Shown: in pieces, positions 36,550-45,474 of the stretch
Layout of the letters: each line of letters starts with the position of its first letter
Position numbering within the stretch: the stretch's first letter is position 1
Origin: Pseudomonas viridiflava
GTDB taxonomy: Bacteria; Pseudomonadota; Gammaproteobacteria; Pseudomonadales; Pseudomonadaceae
Assembly (NCBI RefSeq): GCF_900601905.1
Contig: NZ_UWFA01000131.1
Span: 62,001 to 126,000, forward strand
DNA: 64,000 nt
Direction: 5' to 3'
Notes under the pieces: generated by a model
Database searches by the model: none
The model's input: the letters and a program-made list of their open reading frames with translations, nothing else
What the model was told of the DNA's origin: nothing
Made by a program: the position numbers and the translations under genes

Positions 36550-37554
36550 TCAGTAAGAACTACGCCCCATCCGGCAGGCGATTTCAAATGCCTGGCGGAT
36601 CGCGCCGACGTTGGCTTTACCCTGCCCGGCGATGTCGAACGCGGTGCCGTGAGCGGGGGTGGTGATCGGGATCGGCAAGCCGCCCTGCACAGTCACGCCT
36701 CGGGAGAAACCCATCAGCTTGATCGCGATCTGCCCCTGATCGTGATACATGGTCACCACCGCATCAAACGCACTGGCATCGCCTTGCACCTTGAGAAAAA
36801 TCGTATCGCCCGGATACGGCCCATCAGCAGCAATGCCCTGCTCCTGAGCGGTTTTCACGGCGGGGCCAATGATGTCCAGCTCCTCGCGACCAAACGAGCC
36901 GTTGTCGCCGTTGTGCGGATTCAACCCGCACACGCCGATGCGCGGGCGCTGCAGGCCATTGCGTTTGAGTGCCGTATCGATCAGGCGAATTGCCTCCACG
37001 ACACGGTTCTGACTGAGCATGCCCGGCACTGCGGACAGCGCCACGTGTGAGGTCACTCGGGAGGTCCACAGGTTGTCCAGCACGTTGAATTCGCAGAACG
37101 GCCCGTCAAAGCCCAACAGCTCGGCAAACCAGTGCAATTCGTCGCTGTGCGCCATGCCCGCCATGTGCAGCGAGGTTTTGTTCAACGGGCCGAACAAGAC
37201 CGCATCGGTGGTTTTCGCGGCTGTCAGCTCGACGGCGATTTTCAGCGTGTCCAGGCAATAACGGCCGCCGATGACACTGGCTTCGCTGCGTGCGAATTCG
37301 CCGGACGCGTCGCCGCGAAAGTTATAGAACAGCGGCGTGTCGTCACTGAAGTTCAGGTCTTGCAGCGATTCAACCTGCCGATAGGGAAACGCCTTGCCCG
37401 CGATCTGCATGCCGCGCTGCATCTCTGCTTCGTCGGCAATCAAAATCACCTGGGCCTGGCTGCGCACCTGCGGCTCGGCCAGCAGGCGGGCGATCAGCTC
37501 GGGGCCGATGCCGGCCGGGTCGCCCAGTACCATCGCAATTCGGGTCTTGCTCAT
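36550..37554 (-). CDS. PdxA2-like (4-hydroxythreonine-4-phosphate dehydrogenase family) dehydrogenase
   Basis: 334 residues. PdxA-family NAD-dependent oxidative decarboxylase: GDPAGIGPE near the start, metal-binding histidines in MAHSDELHW, CGLNPHNGDNGSFGREE, TMYHDQGQIAIK and TPAHGTAFDIAG. PdxA2 relatives act outside vitamin B6 synthesis, for example on D-threonate/D-erythronate 4-phosphate together with a DUF1537 kinase, or on aromatic dihydrodiols (TphB). No DUF1537 kinase is encoded here, so the substrate is open. The ATG at 37554 follows GAGGA and overlaps the upstream gene by 4 bp. Confidence 0.87.
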   Translation of the reverse strand: MSKTRIAMVLGDPAGIGPELIARLLAEPQVRSQAQVILIADEAEMQRGMQIAGKAFPYRQVESLQDLNFSDDTPLFYNFRGDASGEFARSEASVIGGRYCLDTLKIAVELTAAKTTDAVLFGPLNKTSLHMAGMAHSDELHWFAELLGFDGPFCEFNVLDNLWTSRVTSHVALSAVPGMLSQNRVVEAIRLIDTALKRNGLQRPRIGVCGLNPHNGDNGSFGREELDIIGPAVKTAQEQGIAADGPYPGDTIFLKVQGDASAFDAVVTMYHDQGQIAIKLMGFSRGVTVQGGLPIPITTPAHGTAFDIAGQGKANVGAIRQAFEIACRMGRSSY

Positions 37555-38507
37555 GCTTGATTCCTCATCTGTTCGTGCCATGTCTGCGCAGTGGCTGAAG
37601 GCTCGCAACGGTAGACACGTTGCGCGTTGCTGTAGAAAAGCTGCTGCTGATCGGCTTCCGGCAGGTCGCGAACGATCTGCTTGAAACCGCTGTAAATGTC
37701 ATTGAAGGAGCCGCACAGGCTGTCCACCGGGAAGTTGCTGGCGAACATGGCCCGCTGCGCGCCGAACATGGCGATGATCTCGCTGACGATCCAGGCGTTA
37801 TCCTCGACGCGCCAGGGTTTGCCATGCTGACCGAGGCCGGAAATCTTCACCACGACATTAGTCTGGCCGGCGAGTCGGCTCATGGCGGCATGCCAACCGG
37901 CCAGCCCTTGCTCGCTGCGATCCGCAGGCAAACCGGCGTGGTTGAGGATGATCGTGGTATCGGCGAAGTCCCGGGCCAGCAACTCGGCTTCAGGCAGGTT
38001 CCACCAGGGTGTCTGCAAGTCGAAATGCAGACCCAGACCGTGCAAGGCGGCAAAGCTGCGGCGCCAGTGTTCGTCGCTCATCAGGCTGCGCTCAGCGCCA
38101 ACATCTTGCGGCGACGCCGGACCGCCGGGCTTGTGCCTGACGCTGCGCACACCAGCGAAAGCTGCTTGCGCGCTGAGCAAGTCGATAGCGTCCGGCCGGT
38201 CGAGCCAGGCCTGCGCGACGATGGCGTTGGGCACCCCGTAGCGGGCGCTCAATTGCTCGACGAAACGTGTTTCGCCGATCGGATCGCTGGGATCCCATTC
38301 GGTTTCGACGTAAACGGTCTGCAGGACCTGATGCTGGCCTGCATCGGCAAAGTATTCCGGCGGCAGATAGCGGCGCTTGATTGCCGAGTAGTCGCCATAG
38401 CGAAACGGGATGTTCGCACCCTCGGCCAGCCACGGATGAAAATTGGCCTGTGGGTCCCAGAAATGATGATGGGCGTCGATGATCGGCCCGTCGTAGAGAC
38501 TAGACAT
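37551..38507 (-). CDS. Amidohydrolase-superfamily lactonase-like protein (COG3618)
   Basis: 318 residues. Metal motif DAHHHFWDP (about 10-18), then VYVETEWDPSD, GVRSVRHKPGG, DTTIILNHAGLPADR and MFASNFPVDSL. This is the 2-pyrone-4,6-dicarboxylate lactonase/L-fuconolactonase family; members open sugar-acid or pyrone lactones. In the cluster it could hydrolyse the lactone that feeds the dehydratase. It overlaps the MFS gene (8 bp) and the PdxA2-like gene (4 bp). Confidence 0.86.
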   Translation of the reverse strand: MSSLYDGPIIDAHHHFWDPQANFHPWLAEGANIPFRYGDYSAIKRRYLPPEYFADAGQHQVLQTVYVETEWDPSDPIGETRFVEQLSARYGVPNAIVAQAWLDRPDAIDLLSAQAAFAGVRSVRHKPGGPASPQDVGAERSLMSDEHWRRSFAALHGLGLHFDLQTPWWNLPEAELLARDFADTTIILNHAGLPADRSEQGLAGWHAAMSRLAGQTNVVVKISGLGQHGKPWRVEDNAWIVSEIIAMFGAQRAMFASNFPVDSLCGSFNDIYSGFKQIVRDLPEADQQQLFYSNAQRVYRCEPSATAQTWHEQMRNQA

Positions 38508-39849
38508 CGGCCACCTCACGCTGACCGTCAAGGCTGATAAACAGCGTGGCCAGAACGAACAGTGCTGCGCAGATCGCGAAGAAGGTCAGCACCGCCCCAA
38601 ACCCGCCGAAGTACTGCAGGATCACCCCCACCAGAATCGGTACGAAGATCCCGCCAACACTGCCCGCCAGGTTCATCACGCTGCCGATCAGGCCGACCCG
38701 CGCAGGGGCCGCCAGCAATGCTGGAAAGCTCCAGTACAGGCTGCCCCACATCAGGAAAAACGCGGTCATGGCCAACACGCCAACCGCCGCAAACGGATCG
38801 CTCAAGTTAGGCAGCAGGACCAGCGCAGCCAGAGCAACCAGCCCCGAGAAGGTCAGCAGGCCCTTGATCGCCAGACCCCGGCGCACGCCTTTGCGAATCA
38901 GGCCGTCGCACAGGAAGCCACCGGTCAGTGAGCCCAGCGCACCGCAGACGAAAATCACAAACGTCGCTGCGCCGATGCCTTTGATGTCAAAGCCACGGGC
39001 CTGGGCCAGATAGCTCGGTCCCCAGGTCAGCAGGCCGAAATACACCATTGCCCAACTGGAGCGTCCCACCAGCAGGCCGGTCAGCGAACGAGCGGCAATC
39101 CCCAGGCCTTTGACCGGGGCACGGGCGGCTTCTGCAGCGGGTGTCGCGCGGCCAGCGTTGATCTTGTCCAGCTCGGCCTGGTTGACCTGAGGGTGCACAG
39201 AGGGATCGTCACGCAGATAACGCCACGACACCCAGCCCAACACTAATGTCGCAACCCCGGCGATGACGAACGCCATGCGCCAGGAGTCCAGGGTCGCGAT
39301 CAGGTAGGCAATGATCAAACCACCCAACGCCACGCCCAGCGGGCTGCCGCTGTCCATCATGACGGCACCACGGCTGCGTTCGCTGGGTGCCAGCCACAGA
39401 GAGATCAGTTTGCCGCCGGACGGGAACAAGGGCGCTTCGGCCGCGCCCAGAAACATCCTCGCGAACAGCAACGATGCGCCGCCGGTGGCGAACCCGGCCA
39501 GGACTTGAAAGGTGCCCCACAAGCCGGTGGACCAGGTGATCACCCGGCGCGGGCCGAAGCGGTCAATCATCCAGCCGCCGGGGATCTGCAACAGCGCGTA
39601 GGCCCAGAAGAAGCTGCTGAGGATCAAGCCCTGCATGCTGGGTGACAGTTCGAATTCCCTGGCGATGGTCGGCATGGCGATGGACAGCGAAACCCGGTCG
39701 ATCAGGTTGACCATGGTCAGCAAGAACACAATCGCGAAGATCCGCCAGCGCACTGACGTAGCCCGCGCCGTGGTGGCAAGCGCCGGAGTGGAGGAAGCGG
39801 GAGCGACACCTGCGTCAGACAGATGCACGGGAGCACTGGAGCGATCCAT
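38500..39849 (-). CDS. MFS transporter, anion:cation symporter (sugar-acid permease) family
   Basis: 449 residues, 12 helices. MVNLIDRVSLSIAMPTIARE (helix 1), GGWMIDRFGPRRV (signature loop) and LFPSGGKLISLWLAPSERSRG are typical of the ACS family (GudP, GarP, DgoT, ExuT), which import galactarate, glucarate or galactonate. First gene of an operon with the lactonase and PdxA2-like genes. A LysR-type element lies 76 nt upstream. Confidence 0.88.
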   Translation of the reverse strand: MDRSSAPVHLSDAGVAPASSTPALATTARATSVRWRIFAIVFLLTMVNLIDRVSLSIAMPTIAREFELSPSMQGLILSSFFWAYALLQIPGGWMIDRFGPRRVITWSTGLWGTFQVLAGFATGGASLLFARMFLGAAEAPLFPSGGKLISLWLAPSERSRGAVMMDSGSPLGVALGGLIIAYLIATLDSWRMAFVIAGVATLVLGWVSWRYLRDDPSVHPQVNQAELDKINAGRATPAAEAARAPVKGLGIAARSLTGLLVGRSSWAMVYFGLLTWGPSYLAQARGFDIKGIGAATFVIFVCGALGSLTGGFLCDGLIRKGVRRGLAIKGLLTFSGLVALAALVLLPNLSDPFAAVGVLAMTAFFLMWGSLYWSFPALLAAPARVGLIGSVMNLAGSVGGIFVPILVGVILQYFGGFGAVLTFFAICAALFVLATLFISLDGQREVADV

Positions 39850-39925
39850 GGTGCGTACCTCGTTTTATTGTTTTTGTAGTTTTGGGTGTTGCTGTGGCGG
39901 TCACTATCCGAGGCGAAGTGATAAC

Positions 39926-39967
39926 CGTCTAATCAAAAAAACACATACGGTGATAACCCAGGAGTAT
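39926..39967 (-). promoter_or_regulatory. LysR-type bipartite operator/promoter of the MFS-lactonase-PdxA2 operon
   Basis: Minus strand: ATACTCCTGGGTTATCAC, 14-nt spacer, TGATTAGACG. First box T-N11-A. TAGACG then 17 bp then GATAGT forms a possible -35/-10. A further ATAACC half-site overlaps the -35 region. Confidence 0.75.
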
Positions 39968-39992
39968 CGCTTCTTCATATACCTACCCCAAC

Positions 39993-40086
39993 CTGTGGGA
40001 GCGAGCTTGCTCGCGAAGGCTGTAGTCCAGGCGATAAATCACTGTCGGATGTAATGGCCTCTTCGCGAGCAAGCTCGCTCCCACGG
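39993..40086. repeat. REP pair between two divergent promoters
   Basis: CTGTGGGAGCGAGCTTGCTC to GAGCAAGCTCGCTCCCACGG, inverted. REPs between divergent genes are less usual than at gene ends. Confidence 0.88.
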
Positions 40087-40153
40087 GTCTGAGTTCAACC
40101 GGAAAAACTCCGCCCCCACAGATCAAAAATCCATCGCCTATATTCCGTAACCT

Positions 40154-40195
40154 ATAACCCCAGGCTATCGGTGTATCCAATGTTTTGAGTAGACG
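40154..40195 (+). promoter_or_regulatory. LysR-type bipartite operator/promoter of tctCBA
   Basis: ATAACCCCAGGCTATCGG, 14-nt spacer, TGAGTAGACG. First box T-N11-A. TAGACG, 17 bp, CACACT is a weak -35/-10. 95 nt separate it from the tctC start. Confidence 0.75.
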
Positions 40196-40290
40196 TCAGC
40201 GCGATAGCTTCCCACACTCGATTCAGGATTTGCCGATGCCCATGTCGGACGAATCGCCCAAAACAATTACAAGAAAATAGAGGTTTCATC

Positions 40291-41301
40291 ATGCGAACCG
40301 CATCTTTTCGACGCGCGTCGAGCCTTTTGCTCGGCTGCACCCTCCTCAGTACCACTGCCCTTCCCGCGCTGGCTGCCTGGCAGCCGGACAAGAACGTCGA
40401 GATCATCGTTGCCGGTGGGCCTGGTGGCGGTACCGACCAACTGGGCCGCCTGATCCAGTCGATCATCTCGACTCACAAACTGCTGGACGTCAACACGGTG
40501 GTGCTCAACAAGGGTGGCGGCAACGGTGCCGAGGCGTTTCTGGACATCAAGATGTCCGAAGGCGATGCCGACAAACTGGTGATCGGCACCAACAACATCT
40601 ACCTGCTGCCGCTGGTCTCCAAGCTGGGTTACCAATGGCAGGAGCTGACCCCGGTCGCCGCCGTTGCCGAAGACGATTTCATCCTCTGGACTTACAAAGA
40701 CGCGCCCTGGAAGGATGCAAAAAGCTTCTACGAGACCGTCAAGGCCGACCCGTCGAAAATGCGCATGGGCGGCAGCCAGTCCAAGGACGTCGACCAGACC
40801 CTGACCCTGCTGCTGAACAAAACCACCGGCAGCAAACTGGTGTACATCCCGTTCAAAAGCGGCAGCGAAGCCTCCACGCAACTGGCAGGCAAGCACATCG
40901 CGGCCAACGTCAATAATCCGAGCGAAAGCATCAGCCAATGGCGCGGTGACCAGGTGCAACCCCTGTGCGTATTCAGCAAGGAACGCATGAGCTACACCGC
41001 CAAAGTCGCCGGGGATAAATCCTGGGCTGACGTGCCGACCTGCCACGAGCAGGGCCTGGGCGTCGATCAGTACCGCTTCCCTCGCACGGTGTTCATGCCT
41101 GGCAAAGTCACCGCCGAACAGCGCGCCTTTTATACCGAGCTGATGCGCAAAGTCTCCGAAGCACCTGAGTTCAAGGCCTACGTCACGCAGAACGCGCTGG
41201 TACCGACCTTCCTCGAAGGCGATCAACTCTCCGCTTATATCCAGCAGGACACCGCCCGCGTTACACCGGTGTTCAAGGATGCCGGCTGGTTGCGCGAGTG
41301 A
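40291..41301 (+). CDS. Tripartite tricarboxylate transporter substrate-binding protein TctC
   Basis: 336 residues with a Sec signal peptide (cut after LPALA, about residue 28). TctC/Bug fold: VEIIVAGGPGGGTDQLGRLI near the mature N-terminus, then NKGGGNGAEAF and GSQSKDVDQTLT. It binds a carboxylate in the periplasm and delivers it to the TctBA membrane unit encoded next. Known ligands of this family range from citrate to aromatic and sugar acids. Confidence 0.92.
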   Translation: MRTASFRRASSLLLGCTLLSTTALPALAAWQPDKNVEIIVAGGPGGGTDQLGRLIQSIISTHKLLDVNTVVLNKGGGNGAEAFLDIKMSEGDADKLVIGTNNIYLLPLVSKLGYQWQELTPVAAVAEDDFILWTYKDAPWKDAKSFYETVKADPSKMRMGGSQSKDVDQTLTLLLNKTTGSKLVYIPFKSGSEASTQLAGKHIAANVNNPSESISQWRGDQVQPLCVFSKERMSYTAKVAGDKSWADVPTCHEQGLGVDQYRFPRTVFMPGKVTAEQRAFYTELMRKVSEAPEFKAYVTQNALVPTFLEGDQLSAYIQQDTARVTPVFKDAGWLRE

Positions 41302-41352
41302 TTTGTCTCTGCCGGACGCTCGTCCGGCAGCCTTCCCCACTGGAGGTGTTGC

Positions 41353-41886
41353 ATGCCCCATTCTTCTGAAACAACAGCGCTGGTCGCTACCCGCTGGGTC
41401 GAACTAGGCCTGGCACTGTTCACCCTGCTGATCGGCGCAGTGGTGATGTATGGCAGCCTTGAGCAAGGCATCGGCTGGGGCGACGCTGGCCCCGAGCCGG
41501 GTTATTTCCCGTTCTACATCGGCCTGCTTATGAGCTGCGCCAGCCTGTGCAACATCGTGCTGACGCTGATCCGCTGGCATGCCCTGAGCATTGGTTTCGT
41601 CACGCGCGAGCAGTTTCGCGGCGTGCTCTCGGTGTTCATTCCCATCGCGCTGTTTGTCGCGGCCATGCCGTTCACCGGCATTTATATCGCCTCGGCGGTG
41701 TTTATCGCCTGGTTCATGCTGCACGACCGTGTGCGGCCCAAGCCATACGGCAAGCTGATGGTCTGCACGGTGTCCGGCGGTGCGGTGCTGGCCAGTTACC
41801 TGATCTTTGCTCTGTGGTTCAAGGTGCCGCTGCACGCAGGCCCGGTCGGTGACTGGCTGGCCGTTGCCGGGAGATCGATGTTATGA
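41353..41886 (+). CDS. Tripartite tricarboxylate transporter small membrane subunit TctB
   Basis: 177 residues with four hydrophobic helices (for example LGLALFTLLIGAVVMYGSL, VFIPIALFVAAMPFTGIYI) and the GDAGPEPGYFPFYIG loop typical of TctB. GGAGGTG precedes the ATG. Overlaps tctA by 4 bp (ATGA). Confidence 0.92.
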   Translation: MPHSSETTALVATRWVELGLALFTLLIGAVVMYGSLEQGIGWGDAGPEPGYFPFYIGLLMSCASLCNIVLTLIRWHALSIGFVTREQFRGVLSVFIPIALFVAAMPFTGIYIASAVFIAWFMLHDRVRPKPYGKLMVCTVSGGAVLASYLIFALWFKVPLHAGPVGDWLAVAGRSML

Positions 41887-43412
41887 GTGAGTTCGATTCC
41901 TTGCTGCATGGCATGAACCTGATCCTCACGCCCGGGCATATCGGGCTGATGGTGGTCGGTGTGCTGCTCGGCATCCTGGTCGGCGTGCTGCCCGGCCTGG
42001 GTGCGCCCAACGGCGTGGCGCTGTTGCTGCCACTGACCTTCACCATGTCGCCAGTGTCGGCCATCATTCTGCTGTCGTGCATGTATTGGGGCGCCCTGTT
42101 CGGGGGCTCGATCACCTCGATCCTGTTCAACATTCCCGGCGAGCCATCATCGGTGGCGACGACCTTTGATGGCTACCCGATGGCCAAGGACGGGCGCGCC
42201 GCCGAAGCGCTGACGGCTGCGTTCAGCTCCGCGCTGATCGGTGCGCTGGTGGGCGTGATGCTGCTGACGTTCCTGTCCACGCGCATCGCCGAATTCGCCA
42301 TGTCGTTCAGCTCACCGGAATTCTTCGCGGTGTACCTGCTGGCGTTCTGCACGTTTATCGGCATGAGCAAGAACCCGCCACTGAAAACCGTGGTGGCAAT
42401 GATGATTGGTTTCGCCATGGCGGCAGTGGGCATGGACACCGTGTCCGGCAACCTGCGTCTGACCTTCGATCAGCCGATCCTGATGACCGGGATCAGCTTC
42501 GAAGTCGCGGTAATTGGCCTGTTCGGCATCGGTGAAATTCTCTGCACCGTGGAAGAAGGTCTGGTGTTTCGGGGCGAGCACGCGCGCATTACGCCGATGG
42601 TGATTTTGCGCACCTGGGCCAAACTGCCGCGTTACTGGCTGACCATCGTGCGCAGCACCCTCGTCGGTTGCTGGATGGGCATTACCCCGGGCGGGCCTAC
42701 GGCGGCGTCCTTTATGGGCTATAGCCTGGCGCGGCGCTTTTCGAAAAATCGTGACAACTTCGGCAAGGGCGAAGTGGAAGGCGTGATTGCACCGGAAACC
42801 GCCGACCATGCCGCAGGAACCAGCGCCCTGTTGCCGATGCTGACCCTGGGCATCCCCGGCTCTGCCACAGCAGCCGTGATGATGGGCGGCTTGATGATCT
42901 GGGGCCTGCACCCTGGGCCGACGCTGTTTGTCGAGCAACACGATTTTGTCTGGGGCCTGATCGCCAGTATGTACCTGGGCAACGTGGTCAGCCTGATCGT
43001 GGTGCTGGCGACCGTGCCACTGTTCGCCTCGATCCTGCGCATTCCGTTCTCGATCATTGCCCCGATCATCATCATGGTCTGCGCCATTGGTGCGTATTCG
43101 GTGCATAACTCGCTGTTCGATGTGGGCTTGATGCTGGTGTTTGGCGCGCTGGGTTATCTGTTCAAGAAACTTGGCTACCCGATTGCGCCGCTGGTGCTGG
43201 CTGCAGTGCTGGGCGACAAGGCCGAAGATGCCTTCCGCCAGTCGATGCTGTTTTCTGATGGGCAACTGGGTATTTTCTGGTCCAACCCGCTGGTCGGCAG
43301 CCTGACCACTGCGGCTCTTCTGATGCTGTTCTGGCCGCTGATATCCAAAGTGATCCAGAGCGCGCTGGGCCTGCGCGGTCGTCACGCCGCCAAACCGAAA
43401 TCGGTGGTGTGA
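41883..43412 (+). CDS. Tripartite tricarboxylate transporter large membrane subunit TctA
   Basis: 509 residues, about 12 helices. Motifs GVLPGLGAPNGVALLLPLTF (about 33-52), MYWGALFGGSITSILFNIPG (about 60), and a second repeat GITPGGPTAASFMGYSLARR..TLGIPGSATAAVMMGG. Together with TctB it forms the cation-driven permease. Inner membrane. Confidence 0.94.
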   Translation: MSEFDSLLHGMNLILTPGHIGLMVVGVLLGILVGVLPGLGAPNGVALLLPLTFTMSPVSAIILLSCMYWGALFGGSITSILFNIPGEPSSVATTFDGYPMAKDGRAAEALTAAFSSALIGALVGVMLLTFLSTRIAEFAMSFSSPEFFAVYLLAFCTFIGMSKNPPLKTVVAMMIGFAMAAVGMDTVSGNLRLTFDQPILMTGISFEVAVIGLFGIGEILCTVEEGLVFRGEHARITPMVILRTWAKLPRYWLTIVRSTLVGCWMGITPGGPTAASFMGYSLARRFSKNRDNFGKGEVEGVIAPETADHAAGTSALLPMLTLGIPGSATAAVMMGGLMIWGLHPGPTLFVEQHDFVWGLIASMYLGNVVSLIVVLATVPLFASILRIPFSIIAPIIIMVCAIGAYSVHNSLFDVGLMLVFGALGYLFKKLGYPIAPLVLAAVLGDKAEDAFRQSMLFSDGQLGIFWSNPLVGSLTTAALLMLFWPLISKVIQSALGLRGRHAAKPKSVV

Positions 43413-43483
43413 ACACAATGGGGCTGGCAAGGCTTGGGATTTCTTGTCAGGCTCAGCCCCAGACTTTTGCCCGAGCCAGCCCC

Positions 43484-44428
43484 ATGACCCGAATTCCTGA
43501 CGCCAATGTCATTCACAGCCGCCTGCGCCTGCGCCAGTTGCGGCTGATGTTGGCCCTTCAGGAACTGGGTTCCCTGCGCCGCGCCGCCGACAACATCGGC
43601 ATGACCCAACCCGCCGCGACCAAAATGCTCCACGAAGCCGAAGACCTGTTGGGCGTCGAGCTGTTCGAGCGCCTGCCACGGGGCATGCGCGCCACGCCGT
43701 TTGGCGAAACCGTGATTTATTACGCCCGCATGGTGTTTGCCGAGCTCAGTGGCATGCGTGAAGAACTGGTCGCGCTGGAATCCGGCAATCTAGGGCGGGT
43801 CGCGGTCGGGGCCATCCCGGCGCTGGCCTCGGGGTTGCTGACACGCACCATCGCCGACCTGAAGAAAAGCCACCCGCGTTTGTCCATGAGCATCCAGGTC
43901 GATACCAGTGACGTGCTGGTTCAGGCCTTGCTGCAGGATCAACTGGATGTAGTACTGGGCCGTATTCCTGGCGGCGCACGCGCCGAGGAGCTGCTGTTCG
44001 ACAGCCTCGGCGAAGAAGAACTGTGCGTGGTAGCCGGTGCGCAGCACCCGATGGCAGACGCCACCGAACTGGGCTGGGCCGAGATGCAGAACATGACCTG
44101 GGTGCTGCAACAGCACCCGAGCCCGATGCGCTCGATCATCAATCAGGTGTTCCACAACGCCCGGGTCGACATCCCCAGCAGTATCGTGGAGACCACCTCG
44201 ATCATGACCCTGCTGTCGCTGGTGCAGCAGACCGACATGCTCGGCGTCACGCCGCTGTCGGTGGTCGAAGACTATCCGGGGCGTCATTTACTGGCGGTGC
44301 TGCCGATCAAGTTCGAGGCCCGGCTGCCGCCCTATGGCCTGATTACCCGGCGTCATCGCATCCAGTCGTCAGCCATGCAGGCGTTCATGAACTCGGTTAA
44401 AAGCGAACAGGGCGTGCTCCGTAAATGA
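43484..44428 (+). CDS. LysR family transcriptional regulator of the catabolic cluster
   Basis: 314 residues. N-terminal winged HTH (LRQLRLMLALQELGSLRRAA..MTQPAATKMLHEAEDLLG, about 15-60) and a periplasmic-binding-type effector domain. The N-terminus resembles the GbpR/PcaQ-type subgroup. It is the last gene of the tctCBA unit, 71 bp after tctA. The three T-N11-A elements in the cluster are the obvious candidate targets. The ATG at 43484 was chosen because the upstream in-frame extension is not HTH-like. Confidence 0.9.
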   Translation: MTRIPDANVIHSRLRLRQLRLMLALQELGSLRRAADNIGMTQPAATKMLHEAEDLLGVELFERLPRGMRATPFGETVIYYARMVFAELSGMREELVALESGNLGRVAVGAIPALASGLLTRTIADLKKSHPRLSMSIQVDTSDVLVQALLQDQLDVVLGRIPGGARAEELLFDSLGEEELCVVAGAQHPMADATELGWAEMQNMTWVLQQHPSPMRSIINQVFHNARVDIPSSIVETTSIMTLLSLVQQTDMLGVTPLSVVEDYPGRHLLAVLPIKFEARLPPYGLITRRHRIQSSAMQAFMNSVKSEQGVLRK

Positions 44429-44590
44429 TCAGCGCGCGATGATGGCGAACTAATCGCCAATCCCCTCCTCTACTTCCTGCGCAAGCTGCACGTTGTTCAA
44501 CCCCCATTCAGGTATCGCGTCTGACAATTGGACTGGCGCGGTCCGTGGGTAGCAGCGACACTCCCTACAGGATCAGAAGAGGATTCCCAC

Positions 44591-45469
44591 ATGCTATGGA
44601 AAAAGGGTCGCCGCAGCGACAACGTTGTAGATGCGCGTAACGACACTGGCGGCGGCGGTGGGATGCGTCTGGGTGGCAAGGGTCTGGGCATTGGCGGGGT
44701 GATCATTATCGTCGCCATCGGCCTGTTGACCGGCCAGGACCCGATGCAGATCCTCGGACAACTGACCGGCCAGGCGACCCAGGCACCGGCCACCAGCGAA
44801 ACCCGACAGGCCCCACCGGCCAATGATGAACAGGCTGACTTTGTCCGCTCGATCCTCGGCGACACCGAAGACACCTGGCGCGCGACCTTCCAGCTCAACG
44901 GTCGGCAGTACAAGGACCCGACCCTGGTGCTGTTCAGCGGCCAGGTCCAGTCCGCCTGCGGCTTTGCGACGTCTGCCAGCGGCCCGTTCTACTGCCCGGC
45001 GGATCAGCAGGTGTATCTGGACATGGACTTTTTCCGCGAGATGTCACAACGCTTCAAGGCCACCGGTGACTTCGCCCAGGCCTACGTGATCGCCCATGAA
45101 GTAGGCCATCACGTGCAGACCCTGCTCGGGGTTTCCGCCAAGGTGCAACAGGCGCGCCAGAGCGGCCAGCGGATGGAAGGTGCCAATGGTTTGCTGGTTC
45201 GTCAGGAGCTTCAGGCCGATTGCCTGGCGGGTGTCTGGGCCTTCAATGCACAAAAGCGTTTGAACTGGCTTGAGCCGGGTGATATTGAAGAAGCGCTGAA
45301 TGCAGCGAATGCGATCGGCGACGATCGCCTGCAAAAACAAGGTCAGGGCCGAGTGGTGCCTGACTCGTTCACTCACGGAACATCTGCTCAACGGGTGCGC
45401 TGGTTCAAGACCGGCTTTGCCCAGGGCCAAATCAACCAGTGCGACACGTTCGCCGCCAAGAGCCTCTGA
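44591..45469 (+). CDS. ypfJ: YpfJ family neutral zinc metallopeptidase-like protein
   Basis: 292 residues. A polar glycine-rich N-terminus, one membrane helix (about 34-50, LGIGGVIIIVAIGLLTG), then the YpfJ domain with the zinc motif HEVGHH (about residue 175), downstream ELQADCLAGVWA, and FYCPADQQVYLDMDFF. Probably anchored with the domain in the periplasm. The biological substrate is unknown. The ATG at 44591 follows GAAGAGGAT. Confidence 0.9.
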   Translation: MLWKKGRRSDNVVDARNDTGGGGGMRLGGKGLGIGGVIIIVAIGLLTGQDPMQILGQLTGQATQAPATSETRQAPPANDEQADFVRSILGDTEDTWRATFQLNGRQYKDPTLVLFSGQVQSACGFATSASGPFYCPADQQVYLDMDFFREMSQRFKATGDFAQAYVIAHEVGHHVQTLLGVSAKVQQARQSGQRMEGANGLLVRQELQADCLAGVWAFNAQKRLNWLEPGDIEEALNAANAIGDDRLQKQGQGRVVPDSFTHGTSAQRVRWFKTGFAQGQINQCDTFAAKSL

Positions 45470-45474
45470 CCCCA

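Larger units (their letters stand above)
39850..40290. other. Divergent control region of the catabolic cluster
   Basis: 441 bp between the MFS and tctC starts. It has one LysR-type element facing each gene (39926-39967 minus, 40154-40195 plus) with a REP pair (39993-40086) between them. No gene is seen. Confidence 0.75.
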
